NCBI GenBank assembly: GCA_020216985.1
Contig: JAIWOH010000001.1
Coordinates: 1 to 10,000, forward strand
Reading direction: 5' to 3'
Source of the DNA: Nitrospira sp.
GTDB lineage: Bacteria > Nitrospirota > Nitrospiria > Nitrospirales > Nitrospiraceae
Length of the DNA: 10,000 bases
Shown here one piece after another: positions 1-6,022 of this stretch. The notes below the pieces were generated by a model. It was not told the DNA's origin and ran no database searches. It saw nothing but the letters and a program-made list of their open reading frames with translations. The position numbers were made by a program, and so were the translations under genes. How positions within the stretch are numbered: position 1 is the stretch's first letter; each line of letters starts with the position of its first letter.

Positions 1-110
1 CTTCTCCCGCTTTTCTTGCTTCTCCCTCGTGCCCTTCTCGGCCGAGCCCACTCCCGCGCCCTCAGGCTCCTTCCCTAGGCAGGCGCTCGCCCTTCCCTAC
101 CCTTTTCACC

Positions 111-124
111 GGTTGATATCAACC
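111..124. repeat. Perfect 14-bp palindrome
   Basis: GGTTGATATCAACC is self-complementary across all 14 bases and sits 7 bases from the large hairpin at 132-167. It is long enough to be a homodimeric protein binding site, but no adjacent promoter or regulator gene identifies a ligand. It could also be part of a larger structured RNA 3' of kbl. Confidence 0.5.
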
Positions 125-131
125 CCCTTAT

Positions 132-167
132 GGGAGACGCTTCCTCGTTTGGGAGGACGCGTCTCCC
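132..167 (-). terminator. Strong hairpin downstream of kbl, possible transcript end
   Basis: Bases 132-140 (GGGAGACGC) pair perfectly with 159-167 (GCGTCTCCC). After one T/C mismatch (141/158), TCCTC at 142-146 pairs with GAGGA at 153-157, closing a 6-base loop. This gives 14 pairs with one mismatch. It lies about 160 bases past the kbl stop, where a tdh-kbl transcript could end. No T-tract follows on either strand, so it is not a canonical intrinsic terminator. It could equally protect a 3' end or be a repeat. Strand assignment is inferred from kbl. Confidence 0.35.
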
Positions 168-326
168 CGCCCAGCCAGGCTTCTTATTCCACAAGCATGC
201 TCCGACCGTCGAGAAGTTTTGTCTGGTGAGGCAGGGCCACCAGGTCACCCGCGACGTGGCTTGGTCGGCGTGCATGGATGGAATAGGGGAGAGGAAAGTG
301 GAACCCGACAGGAGAGCGTCAACCGG

Positions 327-1538
327 TCAGGCGGGAGGTTGGCCCTGTTCCCCGATCACGCCGAGCGACCGTCCGACCGTGGCGAAGGCTTCCACAGCCC
401 GGTCGAGCTGCGCTCTCGTATGGGCCGCCGACATCTGGACACGAATTCGAGCCTGCCCTTGGGGCACGACCGGGTAGCTGAAGCCCACAACATAGATTCC
501 TTCCTTCATTAAGGCTTGGGCCATCGCCGTCGCCACGGTCGCTTCGCCGAGCAGGACGGGGATGATCGGATGCTCTCCGGGAACCAGCCGGAACCCCAGT
601 TCGGTCAGCCGCGCACGAACATATCGGGCGTTTTCATGAAGCCTGGCCCGCAAGTCGTCGCCATGCTGCACCAACTCAAGCGCCCGCAAGGCTCCGGCGA
701 CCATGACCGGCGGCAGGGAATTGGAAAACAGATAGGGCCTCGACCGCTGGCGCAGTACCTCGATGATCTCGGCCTTGCCCGACGTAAAGCCTCCGGTCCC
801 TCCTCCCAGCGTCTTGCCTAGTGTGCTCGTCACGATTTCAATCCGATCGGCCAGACCGAAATGGGCCGGCGTGCCCCGCCCGCCGGGGCCTAGCACGCCG
901 GTCGCATGGCTGTCATCGACCACGACCGCCGCATCATATCGGTCGGCCAGCTCGACAATCCGATCCAGCTTGGCGAGGTCCCCGTCCATGGAGAACACCC
1001 CGTCTGTCGCGATGAGTCGCAAGCGGCAGTCACGAGCCTCCTGTAACCGCGCTTCCAGTTCCGCCATGTCCGAATGGGCATACCGCAACCGTTTGGCCTT
1101 GCACAGGCGGATGCCGTCGATCAGGCTCGCGTGGTTTAAGGCATCGCTGATCACGGCGTCTCGTTCATCGAGCAACGCCTCGAACAATCCTCCGTTCGCA
1201 TCGAAACAGGAACTGTAGAGGATCGTGTCTTCCGTGCCCAGGAGCTCACTGACGGCACGCTCCAACCGTTTGTGCAGGTCCTGCGTCCCACAGATGAACC
1301 GCACCGAGGCCATGCCGTAGCCATGGGTTTTCACCCCCTCCATCGCCGCTTGGACAATGTGGGGGTGATTCGCCAGGCCGAGATAGTTGTTCGCGCACAA
1401 GTTGAGCATGGGGCCTTGATCCGCGAGAATCTCGACGCCCTGCGGCCCAAGAAGAGGCCGCTCGGCCTTATAGAGCCCCTGCTCACGGATGTCGGCGAGT
1501 CGCTGATCGAGCGTTTGTTTCAGGGATCGATAGGCCAT
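327..1538 (-). CDS. kbl: Glycine C-acetyltransferase (2-amino-3-ketobutyrate CoA ligase)
   Basis: This is a 403-residue cytoplasmic PLP enzyme of the alpha-oxoamine synthase family. It cleaves 2-amino-3-ketobutyrate with CoA to glycine and acetyl-CoA, the second step of threonine catabolism. Length is close to the E. coli enzyme (398). Visible features are the [10 protein letters not shown] substrate region (50-59), [16 protein letters not shown] (78-93), the PLP-stacking His136 in NHASLIDG, the cofactor pair Asp208/His211 in VDDSHATG, and Schiff-base Lys242 in [10 protein letters not shown]. The ATG at 1538 is the only reasonable start: the stop codon of tdh lies in the same frame just upstream and no nearer GTG or TTG exists. 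Its Shine-Dalgarno is poor (GGAGAG lies 18 bases away), so translation may be coupled to tdh, 27 bases upstream. BioF and HemA are relatives, but the pairing with tdh and the motif wording favour Kbl. Confidence 0.95.
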   Translation of the reverse strand: MAYRSLKQTLDQRLADIREQGLYKAERPLLGPQGVEILADQGPMLNLCANNYLGLANHPHIVQAAMEGVKTHGYGMASVRFICGTQDLHKRLERAVSELLGTEDTILYSSCFDANGGLFEALLDERDAVISDALNHASLIDGIRLCKAKRLRYAHSDMAELEARLQEARDCRLRLIATDGVFSMDGDLAKLDRIVELADRYDAAVVVDDSHATGVLGPGGRGTPAHFGLADRIEIVTSTLGKTLGGGTGGFTSGKAEIIEVLRQRSRPYLFSNSLPPVMVAGALRALELVQHGDDLRARLHENARYVRARLTELGFRLVPGEHPIIPVLLGEATVATAMAQALMKEGIYVVGFSYPVVPQGQARIRVQMSAAHTRAQLDRAVEAFATVGRSLGVIGEQGQPPA

Positions 1539-1565
1539 GGCCGGTCCGTCATTATTCTCTCCGCT

Positions 1566-2600
1566 TCACGGGAAGAGCACGACCTTACCGCATTGTCCGG
1601 ATCGAATCAGGTCGAAGCCTTTTTCGAATTCGTCCATCGGGAACGAATGGGTGATGATCGGTTTGATGTTGAGACCGGCCTTGAAAAGCCCGGCCAGTCT
1701 GTACCAGGTCCCAAACAGATGCCGCCCCGTCACTCCATAGACGCGAATGCCCTTGAAGATAATCTCGTTCGGCAGATCGAAACAGACCTGGCCGGTCGGG
1801 ATGCCGAAGAGGCTCACACGCCCGCCGTTCTTCACGGCTCGAAAGGCCTGATGAAGGGCCGCCGGATCGCCGGACATTTCCAACGCCGCATCGACCCCTT
1901 CCCCGGCCGTGAGGTCTCGAATGATGGCATTCACTGTTTCCGGCGGCTCATGCTTCACGTTCACGATGTGATCGACTCCCACTTGTTTGGCGAGCCCCAG
2001 CCGGTAATCGCTCACATCGGTCGCGATGATGACGGCCGCGCCGGCCACGCGGGCGACGGCGGCGGCAAACAGGCCGGTCGGCCCGCAGCCCGTGATCAGG
2101 ACCGTATGGCCGGTCAGGTCTTCCGCGAGCGCGGCGTCGACGGCGTTTCCCAACGGTTCTTGGACACAGGCAACCTGCGGCGGAATCTCCGGGGAGGTCC
2201 GCCAGAGGACCCCCTCCGGCAAGGCAACATATTCGGCATAGGAGCCGTCCCGATCGATCCCTAAAATTTGATACTGTTTGCAGACGTGCGCTTGTCCGGT
2301 TCGACATTGAAAACAGCGGCCGCAGGTGATGTGCGATTCGGCGGCGACATAGTCGCCGACTTTCACCGTCGAGACCTCGGGGCCGACTTCCGCCACATGG
2401 CCACAGACCTCATGGCCGATGATGCGAGGCGGCTTAATGCGGCCTTGCGCCCACTCGTCCCACCGATAGATGTGAGCGTCGGTACCGCACAACGACGTCG
2501 CAGCGACCTTGATGATGACCTCGTGCGGACCCGGTGTCGGGTCCGGCCGGTTCGTCGCGGTCAACCCGGGAGCGGCAGCCGTTTTGACAAGGGCGCGCAT
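1566..2600 (-). CDS. tdh: L-threonine 3-dehydrogenase
   Basis: This 344-residue zinc enzyme of the medium-chain dehydrogenase family oxidises L-threonine with NAD+ to 2-amino-3-ketobutyrate, which the next gene, kbl, consumes. Catalytic residues are in the standard places: Cys38-Gly-Thr-Asp-Ala-His43, His63-Glu64 in the GHE motif, and Glu148 in QEPLGN. Structural zinc is held by Cys93, Cys96, Cys99 and Cys107. The dinucleotide-binding loop is GCGPTG (171-176), followed by an acidic Asp195 expected for NAD preference. The C-terminal GVTGRHLFGTWY segment (about 285-296) is typical of Tdh. Length matches the family (about 340). The ATG at 2600 has no recognisable Shine-Dalgarno. A TAGAAT hexamer lies 6 bases upstream, which could mean a leaderless message. 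It is the first gene of a two-gene operon. Confidence 0.95.
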   Translation of the reverse strand: MRALVKTAAAPGLTATNRPDPTPGPHEVIIKVAATSLCGTDAHIYRWDEWAQGRIKPPRIIGHEVCGHVAEVGPEVSTVKVGDYVAAESHITCGRCFQCRTGQAHVCKQYQILGIDRDGSYAEYVALPEGVLWRTSPEIPPQVACVQEPLGNAVDAALAEDLTGHTVLITGCGPTGLFAAAVARVAGAAVIIATDVSDYRLGLAKQVGVDHIVNVKHEPPETVNAIIRDLTAGEGVDAALEMSGDPAALHQAFRAVKNGGRVSLFGIPTGQVCFDLPNEIIFKGIRVYGVTGRHLFGTWYRLAGLFKAGLNIKPIITHSFPMDEFEKGFDLIRSGQCGKVVLFP

Positions 2601-2606
2601 GAAGTC

Positions 2607-2612
2607 ATTCTA
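2607..2612 (-). promoter_or_regulatory. Possible -10 element giving a leaderless tdh transcript
   Basis: On the minus strand TAGAAT (5 of 6 matches to the sigma-70 -10 consensus TATAAT) ends 6 bases before the tdh ATG, so transcription would begin at or next to the start codon. This fits the absence of a Shine-Dalgarno in front of tdh. No good -35 hexamer is seen at normal spacing, so the call is weak. Confidence 0.25.
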
Positions 2613-2632
2613 TCGCAAGAGATCAATACGAT

Positions 2633-2656
2633 GATCGGAATACGGCCGATTTTTTT
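2633..2656 (+). terminator. Weak intrinsic-terminator-like hairpin with T7 tract
   Basis: ATCGG (2634-2638) pairs with CCGAT (2646-2650) around a 7-base loop, extended by a G-T pair, and runs directly into seven T residues (2650-2656) on the plus strand. The stem is short. Read in this direction there is no plus-strand gene to end, since everything to the left is tdh-kbl on the minus strand. If functional it would stop antisense transcription leaving tdh. It may also be chance. Confidence 0.3.
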
Positions 2657-2711
2657 CTGGCGATGCCCAGCCTTGCTCCCTGCCCTCCACTACTCTTGGC
2701 GCACCGAGAAG

Positions 2712-2726
2712 ATGACGACACGTCAT
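2712..2726 (-). terminator. Small hairpin at the end of the 61-residue gene
   Basis: ATGACG (2712-2717) and CGTCAT (2721-2726) are perfect inverted repeats around a 3-base loop and overlap the TGA stop of the small gene. No T-tract follows on the minus strand, so termination is uncertain. Confidence 0.25.
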
Positions 2727-2908
2727 TCCTCGTCTCGAGGATTGTTCCCCACATAGCGCCCGTAGAGGAACGCGACAAATTGCTTGGCCCCCCGCACCCG
2801 GTTCTTGACGCTCTCGTCGTCCAGCCCGGCTTGATGCAGTGCCTGCTCAAACCTTGCTAAGGCATCCTTGAGTTCTCGTTCTAAGACCCGATCCAGCACG
2901 CTCGGCAT
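2723..2908 (-). CDS. Small helical protein, resembling an integrase core-binding (SAM-like) segment
   Basis: This is a 61-residue hydrophilic protein with no signal peptide or membrane segment. The start is decided by a near-perfect ribosome binding site: AAGGAGG at 2920-2914 on the minus strand, 5 bases before the ATG at 2908. A longer reading from 2923 would place that site inside the gene. Residues 1-26 should form a charged amphipathic helix. Residues 19-50 (RFEQALHQAGLDD, then ESVKNRVRGAKQFVAFLYG) have the pattern of the N-terminal DNA-binding SAM-like domain of tyrosine recombinases (a short helix, 'GL-D-S', helix, 'R-F--FL'). No catalytic domain follows, so it is not an integrase. It may be a stand-alone or remnant domain, or an unrelated helical protein. 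An ATGACG-ACA-CGTCAT hairpin overlaps its stop codon. Function unknown. Confidence 0.7.
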   Translation of the reverse strand: MPSVLDRVLERELKDALARFEQALHQAGLDDESVKNRVRGAKQFVAFLYGRYVGNNPRDEE

Positions 2909-3090
2909 ACGATCCTCCTTCATTCATTGTAGTTCCCAAGATCCCCGACTTTCCCCCCCTGCGTCCTGATGAGAGCACACGGTCCTCTCTTCCGCTCCGT
3001 GATTCTATACAAATTAGAATCGCTCCACCAGAAAGCCCGTGAAAGATACGGGTTGCGCACATTTGTCGGGATGAGTAGGATGCGGAGAAA
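2909..3090. promoter_or_regulatory. Divergent intergenic region with two dyads
   Basis: This region separates the minus-strand small gene from the plus-strand TonB-C gene and should hold promoters for both. Its most A+T-rich part contains a perfect 7-bp inverted repeat, GATTCTA (3001-3007) and TAGAATC (3015-3021), separated by TACAAAT. A second hairpin, CCCGT (3036-3040) with ACGGG (3048-3052), extendable by a G-T and an A-T pair, would lie in the 5' leader of the TonB-C gene. I cannot assign clear -35/-10 pairs. Confidence 0.45.
3001..3021. repeat. GATTCTA-N7-TAGAATC inverted repeat, operator candidate
   Basis: The two 7-base arms are exactly complementary and lie 70 bases before the TonB-C gene start, in the only A+T-rich patch of the divergent region. 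TAGAAT within the arm also resembles a -10 hexamer. The size and position suit a dimeric regulator overlapping a promoter. The regulator is unknown. Confidence 0.4.
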
Positions 3091-4119
3091 ATGACCTTGC
3101 CGATGTTCCGATCCATGACGAGCATGGTGCGCATGATCACGACGGGCACGCTCATGATAAGCCTGCTCGGAATTTTCTCCGGAGACGTCGCGGGCCCTAC
3201 GGACGCTCTCGCCTCGGCGTCAGGCTCCTCGCCCGCTTCACTCCTCCCCGCCGTGACCTTTGATTTCGGCGGAGTTGACAGATCGGAAGAGATCCGTCTC
3301 GACAAACCGCTGGAACTCTCGTTTATGCTGAATGGAACAGTCAAAGGGCGCGTTCCGATGGTGGCCGTGCTCGACTCGCTCCATTTCGAGCGGCAGGTCG
3401 TACCGCTGGAGCCCGACCCGCTTTCGAAAAAGTTGCGCGGCACCGCCGTCCTCGATCCCATTCCACCGGGAAAATTGTCGGCCGCTCCCCGCTTCGCGCG
3501 AATTCGCGTCACCTTTGCCAGAGCCCACTCGGACAATCGCTTGGAGCGGGTCCTGACGCGCATCGTCTACGTGACGTTGGATGCCTGTGATACCACCACC
3601 GGCGGCGCCGTTTCTTCATCCGCTTCCGCCGACACCGATGAGCCGAGCGAGGAGGATCTGAGCGGCGGGGATGACGCCGCGCAAGTCGGCATCCCCGTCG
3701 CCGACGGATCATTGGCGGAAGAAGACGTCTTCTTGCCGCCTCCGCCCGGGCAGCATCAAGTCTATTGGGATCAGATCAGCTCGCTCATAAGCCGCAGTTG
3801 GAGCCGGACTGCCCGGCGAGTGCGCGCCGCCCCAACCGATGAAACGGTGCGGGTACGATTCCGGATGTACCCCAATGGGCGAGCTCAATTGATCGAAATC
3901 GAAAAGGGCTCCGGCGCGCGAGATGTCGATGAAGCCGGCATCCACGCAGTGATCCAAGCTCAGCCGTTCCCCCCTTTTCCCCACGAACTCGGCTCGGAGT
4001 CGGTGACCGTGCATGTCCGTATGAAGATGGGGTCTGCGGGGCGAGGACGGGGCATCCAGTCGATCACCCATTCTCAACCGCCAAGACTCAGTGCGCCGAC
4101 GCCGGTCCCTTCTCCATGA
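3091..4119 (+). CDS. Secreted protein with TonB/TolA-type C-terminal domain
   Basis: This 342-residue protein begins with a methionine-rich N-terminus and hydrophobic segment (about 13-34), a likely signal peptide with a plausible cut after ALA at 41. Residues 52-165 look like an all-beta domain with no family I can name. Residues 168-218 form a low-complexity, acidic, Ser/Asp/Glu-rich linker ending in a PPPP stretch. Residues 225-312 match the TonB C-terminal fold pattern: YWDQISSLISRSW, V-V-F-M-PNG, IEKGSGARDVDEAGIHAVIQAQPFPPFP, then a final V-V-V strand. That fold works in the periplasm, classically linking the inner membrane motor to outer membrane receptors. Here the usual Pro-Lys/Glu-Pro spacer is missing and no exbB/exbD is nearby. 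GGAG lies 3 bases before the ATG, a short spacing, so a downstream Met (5, 9, 12 or 15) is possible. YceI follows after 72 bases. Confidence 0.75.
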   Translation: MTLPMFRSMTSMVRMITTGTLMISLLGIFSGDVAGPTDALASASGSSPASLLPAVTFDFGGVDRSEEIRLDKPLELSFMLNGTVKGRVPMVAVLDSLHFERQVVPLEPDPLSKKLRGTAVLDPIPPGKLSAAPRFARIRVTFARAHSDNRLERVLTRIVYVTLDACDTTTGGAVSSSASADTDEPSEEDLSGGDDAAQVGIPVADGSLAEEDVFLPPPPGQHQVYWDQISSLISRSWSRTARRVRAAPTDETVRVRFRMYPNGRAQLIEIEKGSGARDVDEAGIHAVIQAQPFPPFPHELGSESVTVHVRMKMGSAGRGRGIQSITHSQPPRLSAPTPVPSP

Positions 4120-4133
4120 CAGGAGCTTGCTTC

Positions 4134-4187
4134 ATGACCAAGAAGCACGGATCGGATCATCCGTCACAACATGTTGCCTGGAGGTAA
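4134..4187 (+). CDS. Possible 17-residue leader peptide upstream of yceI
   Basis: An ATG at 4134 with AGGAG at 4121-4125 (8-base spacing) opens an 18-codon frame reading MTKKHGSDHPSQHVAWR and stop. Its TAA (4185-4187) overlaps the last base of the GGAGGT site that serves yceI and lies 4 bases before the yceI ATG. This is the geometry of translational coupling or of a regulatory upstream reading frame. Three of 17 residues are His. Two dyads lie inside it: ACGGAT/ATCCGT (4147-4164) and the palindrome CAACATGTTG (4167-4176). The frame is short and could be chance; conservation is untested. Confidence 0.35.
   Translation: MTKKHGSDHPSQHVAWR
4147..4176 (+). promoter_or_regulatory. Paired dyads just before the yceI ribosome binding site
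   Basis: ACGGAT (4147-4152) and ATCCGT (4159-4164) form a perfect 6-bp hairpin with a 6-base loop. Two bases later comes the perfect 10-bp palindrome CAACATGTTG (4167-4176), which ends 3 bases before the yceI GGAGGT. They could be an operator or RNA structures that control ribosome access. No T-tract is present, so termination is unlikely. Confidence 0.35.
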
Positions 4188-4191
4188 AACG

Positions 4192-4806
4192 ATGAACGGA
4201 TTCTCTAGATCGCAATGGATTGCCGCTGGTGCCGTCTGGGTTCTGTTGACCGGGATGTCCATCGAAGTCGGTGCCGAAACGGCGCGGTGGAATATCGATC
4301 CGGACCATTCGCTGATCGAATTTCGCGTCGCGCACATGATGGTGTCCAAGACCACGGGGCGATTCCTGGACTATCGCGGGTTCGTCGAGATGGATGCGGA
4401 CGCCAAGACGTTCAAGGCGATCGAGGCCGTCATCAACGCCGCGTCGATCAATACGAACCACGAAAAACGCGACGCCCATCTGCGCAACGAAGACTTCCTC
4501 GACGTCCAGCGGTATCCCACGATGACGTACAAAATGAAGCGCTACGACAAACAAGGCGACAAATACTCCGTCGTCGGCGACTTCACGCTGCGCGGCGTGA
4601 CGAAAGAGGTCGTGCTCGTCGGAACGTTGAACGGCGTCAGCCAAGATCCGTGGGGCAATCTGAGAGCCGGCTTCAGCGCCGAAGGCAAATTGAACCGCAA
4701 AGATTTCGGCATGGTCTGGAACAAGGCCTTGGACAGCGGAGGCCTGGTCGTCGGGGACGAAGTTCAGATCCGGCTGGAAATCGAGTGCATCAAGGAGAAA
4801 AAATAG
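4192..4806 (+). CDS. YceI family periplasmic protein
   Basis: This 204-residue protein has the lipocalin-like beta-barrel fold of the YceI family, which binds isoprenoid chains in the periplasm; its physiological role is usually unknown. The start at 4192 is set by GGAGGT at 4180-4185, 6 bases upstream; a longer reading from 4171 would place this site inside the gene. A signal peptide is clear (residues 1-28, hydrophobic core about 9-21, cut after VGA). Family hallmarks are IDPDHSLIEFRVAHMMVSKTTGRF (35-58, split here as IDPDHSLIEF and RVAHMMVSKTTGRF), SINTNHEKRDAHLRNEDFLD (85-104), YPTMTY (108-113), GDFTLRGVTKEVVL (129-142) and LNRKDFGMVWN (167-177). Length is typical (about 190-210). A short leader frame and dyads lie immediately upstream. 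The alcohol dehydrogenase gene follows after 80 bases. Confidence 0.92.
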   Translation: MNGFSRSQWIAAGAVWVLLTGMSIEVGAETARWNIDPDHSLIEFRVAHMMVSKTTGRFLDYRGFVEMDADAKTFKAIEAVINAASINTNHEKRDAHLRNEDFLDVQRYPTMTYKMKRYDKQGDKYSVVGDFTLRGVTKEVVLVGTLNGVSQDPWGNLRAGFSAEGKLNRKDFGMVWNKALDSGGLVVGDEVQIRLEIECIKEKK

Positions 4807-4813
4807 AGAGCTG

Positions 4814-4854
4814 CCGCCGCTTCAACCGGCGCCGATGTGCGGCGGGGCGGCCTT
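4814..4854 (+). terminator. Weak terminator-like hairpin after yceI
   Basis: CCGCCGC (4814-4820) pairs with GCGGCGG (4839-4845) around an 18-base loop that itself contains the palindrome GGCGCC. TTTT follows at 4853-4856 after a G+C-rich spacer. The long loop and short T-run make this a weak candidate, and yceI may be co-transcribed with the next gene. Confidence 0.25.
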
Positions 4855-4886
4855 TTAGCCGGCCGGCCTGACGCGAAGGTTCATCC

Positions 4887-5897
4887 ATGAAGGCGATGGT
4901 GCTGAATCACACCGGCGACGTCTCCGGAAACCGGCTCTCGTTGGTCGAACGGGCCGTGCCGGAACCGGGACCGAAAGACGTATTGGTGAAAATCCACGTC
5001 TGCGGCGTCTGCCGGACGGATCTGCACGTCGTCGAAGGCGAGCTACCGAACATCAAGCTTCCGTTGATCCCCGGCCATCAAGCGGTGGGAACCGTCGTCC
5101 GTGCCGGTCACGAAGCGCAAGACCTGCGAGAAGGAGATCGCGTCGGTATCGCCTGGCTGCAAGGCACTTGTGAGCGATGCGAGTTCTGTACGAGCGGACG
5201 GGAAAATTTGTGCGAGGCGGCGAGGTTCACCGGCTATCAAGTCGATGGCGGCTATGCCGAATATGCCATGGCGCCGGCACGGTTTGCCTATCCCATTCCT
5301 CCGATCTTTTCTGACGACGAAGCGGCACCGTTGCTCTGCGCCGGGATCATCGGCTACCGAGCGCTCCGTCTGAGCGGGATCAAGCCGGGCCAACGGTTGG
5401 GGCTTTATGGATTCGGCGCCGCCGCCCATATCGCAATTCAGATCGCCCGTCATTGGGGCTGCCAGGTTTATGTCAGCTCGCTCAAAGCCGAGCATCGGGA
5501 GCTGGCCAAACAACTGGGAGCCGTCTGGGTCGGGGGGGCGTCCGACATGCCGCCGGATCATTTGCACGGCTCGATCATCTTCGCGCCGGCCGGCGAACTT
5601 GTGCCGCCGGCTCTGCGCGCGCTCGAACGGGGCGGCACCCTGGCCTTGGCCGGCATCCACATGTCCCCGATTCCTCCCCTCGATTACGACTCTGAAGTAT
5701 TCGGCGAGCGGGCCATCCGCAGTGTGACGGCTAACACGAGGCAGGATGGAATAGATTTCCTTCGCGAGGCAGCCGCCATCCCGATCAAACCCCACACGGT
5801 GCGCTTTCCCCTCGAAGAAGCCAACCGCGCGTTGCAAGCCCTCAAGGCCGGTTCGTTTCAAGGTGCGGCGGTGCTGGAAATCCGGAGTCCGTCGTGA
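4887..5897 (+). CDS. Zinc-dependent alcohol dehydrogenase
   Basis: This 336-residue cytoplasmic enzyme of the medium-chain zinc dehydrogenase superfamily should interconvert alcohols and aldehydes with NAD(P). Catalytic zinc ligands are Cys42 in CGVCRTDLH, His64 in GHQAVG, and Cys151 in LLCAGIIGY. Structural zinc is bound by Cys95, Cys98, Cys101 and Cys109. The nucleotide-binding loop reads [10 protein letters not shown] (172-181), the form seen in the bacterial subgroup with GFGA-AH in place of GGxGxxG. Length is normal. AAGG at 4875-4878 lies 8 bases before the ATG. It is distinct in sequence from the threonine dehydrogenase in the same window: no GHE motif and a different third ligand. Substrate is not predictable. 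A CCCTGC-CTA-GCAGGG hairpin begins just after the stop. Confidence 0.9.
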   Translation: MKAMVLNHTGDVSGNRLSLVERAVPEPGPKDVLVKIHVCGVCRTDLHVVEGELPNIKLPLIPGHQAVGTVVRAGHEAQDLREGDRVGIAWLQGTCERCEFCTSGRENLCEAARFTGYQVDGGYAEYAMAPARFAYPIPPIFSDDEAAPLLCAGIIGYRALRLSGIKPGQRLGLYGFGAAAHIAIQIARHWGCQVYVSSLKAEHRELAKQLGAVWVGGASDMPPDHLHGSIIFAPAGELVPPALRALERGGTLALAGIHMSPIPPLDYDSEVFGERAIRSVTANTRQDGIDFLREAAAIPIKPHTVRFPLEEANRALQALKAGSFQGAAVLEIRSPS

Positions 5898-5900
5898 ACA

Positions 5901-5915
5901 CCCTGCCTAGCAGGG
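5901..5915 (+). terminator. Hairpin directly after the alcohol dehydrogenase
   Basis: CCCTGC and GCAGGG form a perfect 6-bp stem with a 3-base loop 3 bases after the stop codon. An alternative pairing uses CCTAG (5906-5910) with CTAGG (5921-5925). No T-tract follows, so it is a weak terminator candidate, but the next gene seems to have its own promoter, which suits a transcript end here. Confidence 0.3.
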
Positions 5916-5959
5916 AGCTTCTAGGCTACTACTACTGCTCTAATTGATCTGATTTCCAT

Positions 5960-5989
5960 TTGACGAGCCCATCGGCTCCTTCCTACTAT
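5960..5989 (+). promoter_or_regulatory. Sigma-70-like promoter for the VOC gene with a dyad in the spacer
   Basis: TTGACG (5960-5965, 5 of 6 to consensus) and TACTAT (5984-5989, 4 of 6) are 18 bases apart, giving a start near 5996 and a leader of roughly 27 bases before the VOC ATG. The spacer contains the perfect inverted repeat GAGCC-CATC-GGCTC (5965-5978). A dyad between the two hexamers is the arrangement used by MerR-type regulators and by many repressors. In addition GCTCC (5975-5979) can pair with GGAGC (5992-5996). Confidence 0.4.
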
Positions 5990-6022
5990 ACGGAGCGGAA
6001 CCGGAGAGAAACAGGACACTCC

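Larger units (their letters stand above)
1..326. other. Non-coding region downstream of kbl, rich in inverted repeats
   Basis: No convincing gene is seen here. Short open frames exist on both strands but none resembles a protein family, and the longer ones run antisense into kbl. Bases 1-105 are strongly pyrimidine-rich on the plus strand. Notable structures are a perfect palindrome at 111-124, a long imperfect hairpin at 132-167, and a weaker CTGGTG/CACCAG pairing at 223-228 with 238-243. On the minus strand a GTG at 51-49 opens a frame that runs out of the window (17 codons, rich in Lys and Glu). It might be the start of a gene to the left, but its ribosome binding site is poor. Confidence 0.6.

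Noticed and set aside
1272..2264. 330-codon open frame on the plus strand across tdh and kbl
   Set aside because: It is antisense to two well-identified enzymes with all catalytic residues in place, spans both genes and their gap, and its translation shows no domain. Long antisense frames are common in G+C-rich genes.
2847..3563. 238-codon minus-strand frame covering the divergent region
   Set aside because: It would overlap the small gene, its ribosome binding site and the signal peptide of the TonB-C gene; composition is Ser/Arg-rich, typical of a shadow frame.
4215..4871. 218-codon plus-strand frame overlapping yceI
   Set aside because: It is the shifted frame of yceI and very Arg-rich; yceI itself has signal peptide, motifs and a ribosome binding site.
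5043..5861. 272-codon minus-strand frame inside the alcohol dehydrogenase
   Set aside because: It is fully antisense to a gene with clear zinc ligands; its translation is Arg/Gly-rich without recognisable motifs.
5926..5938. CTACTACTACTG triplet run as a microsatellite
   Set aside because: About four imperfect units are too few to be a meaningful tandem repeat.
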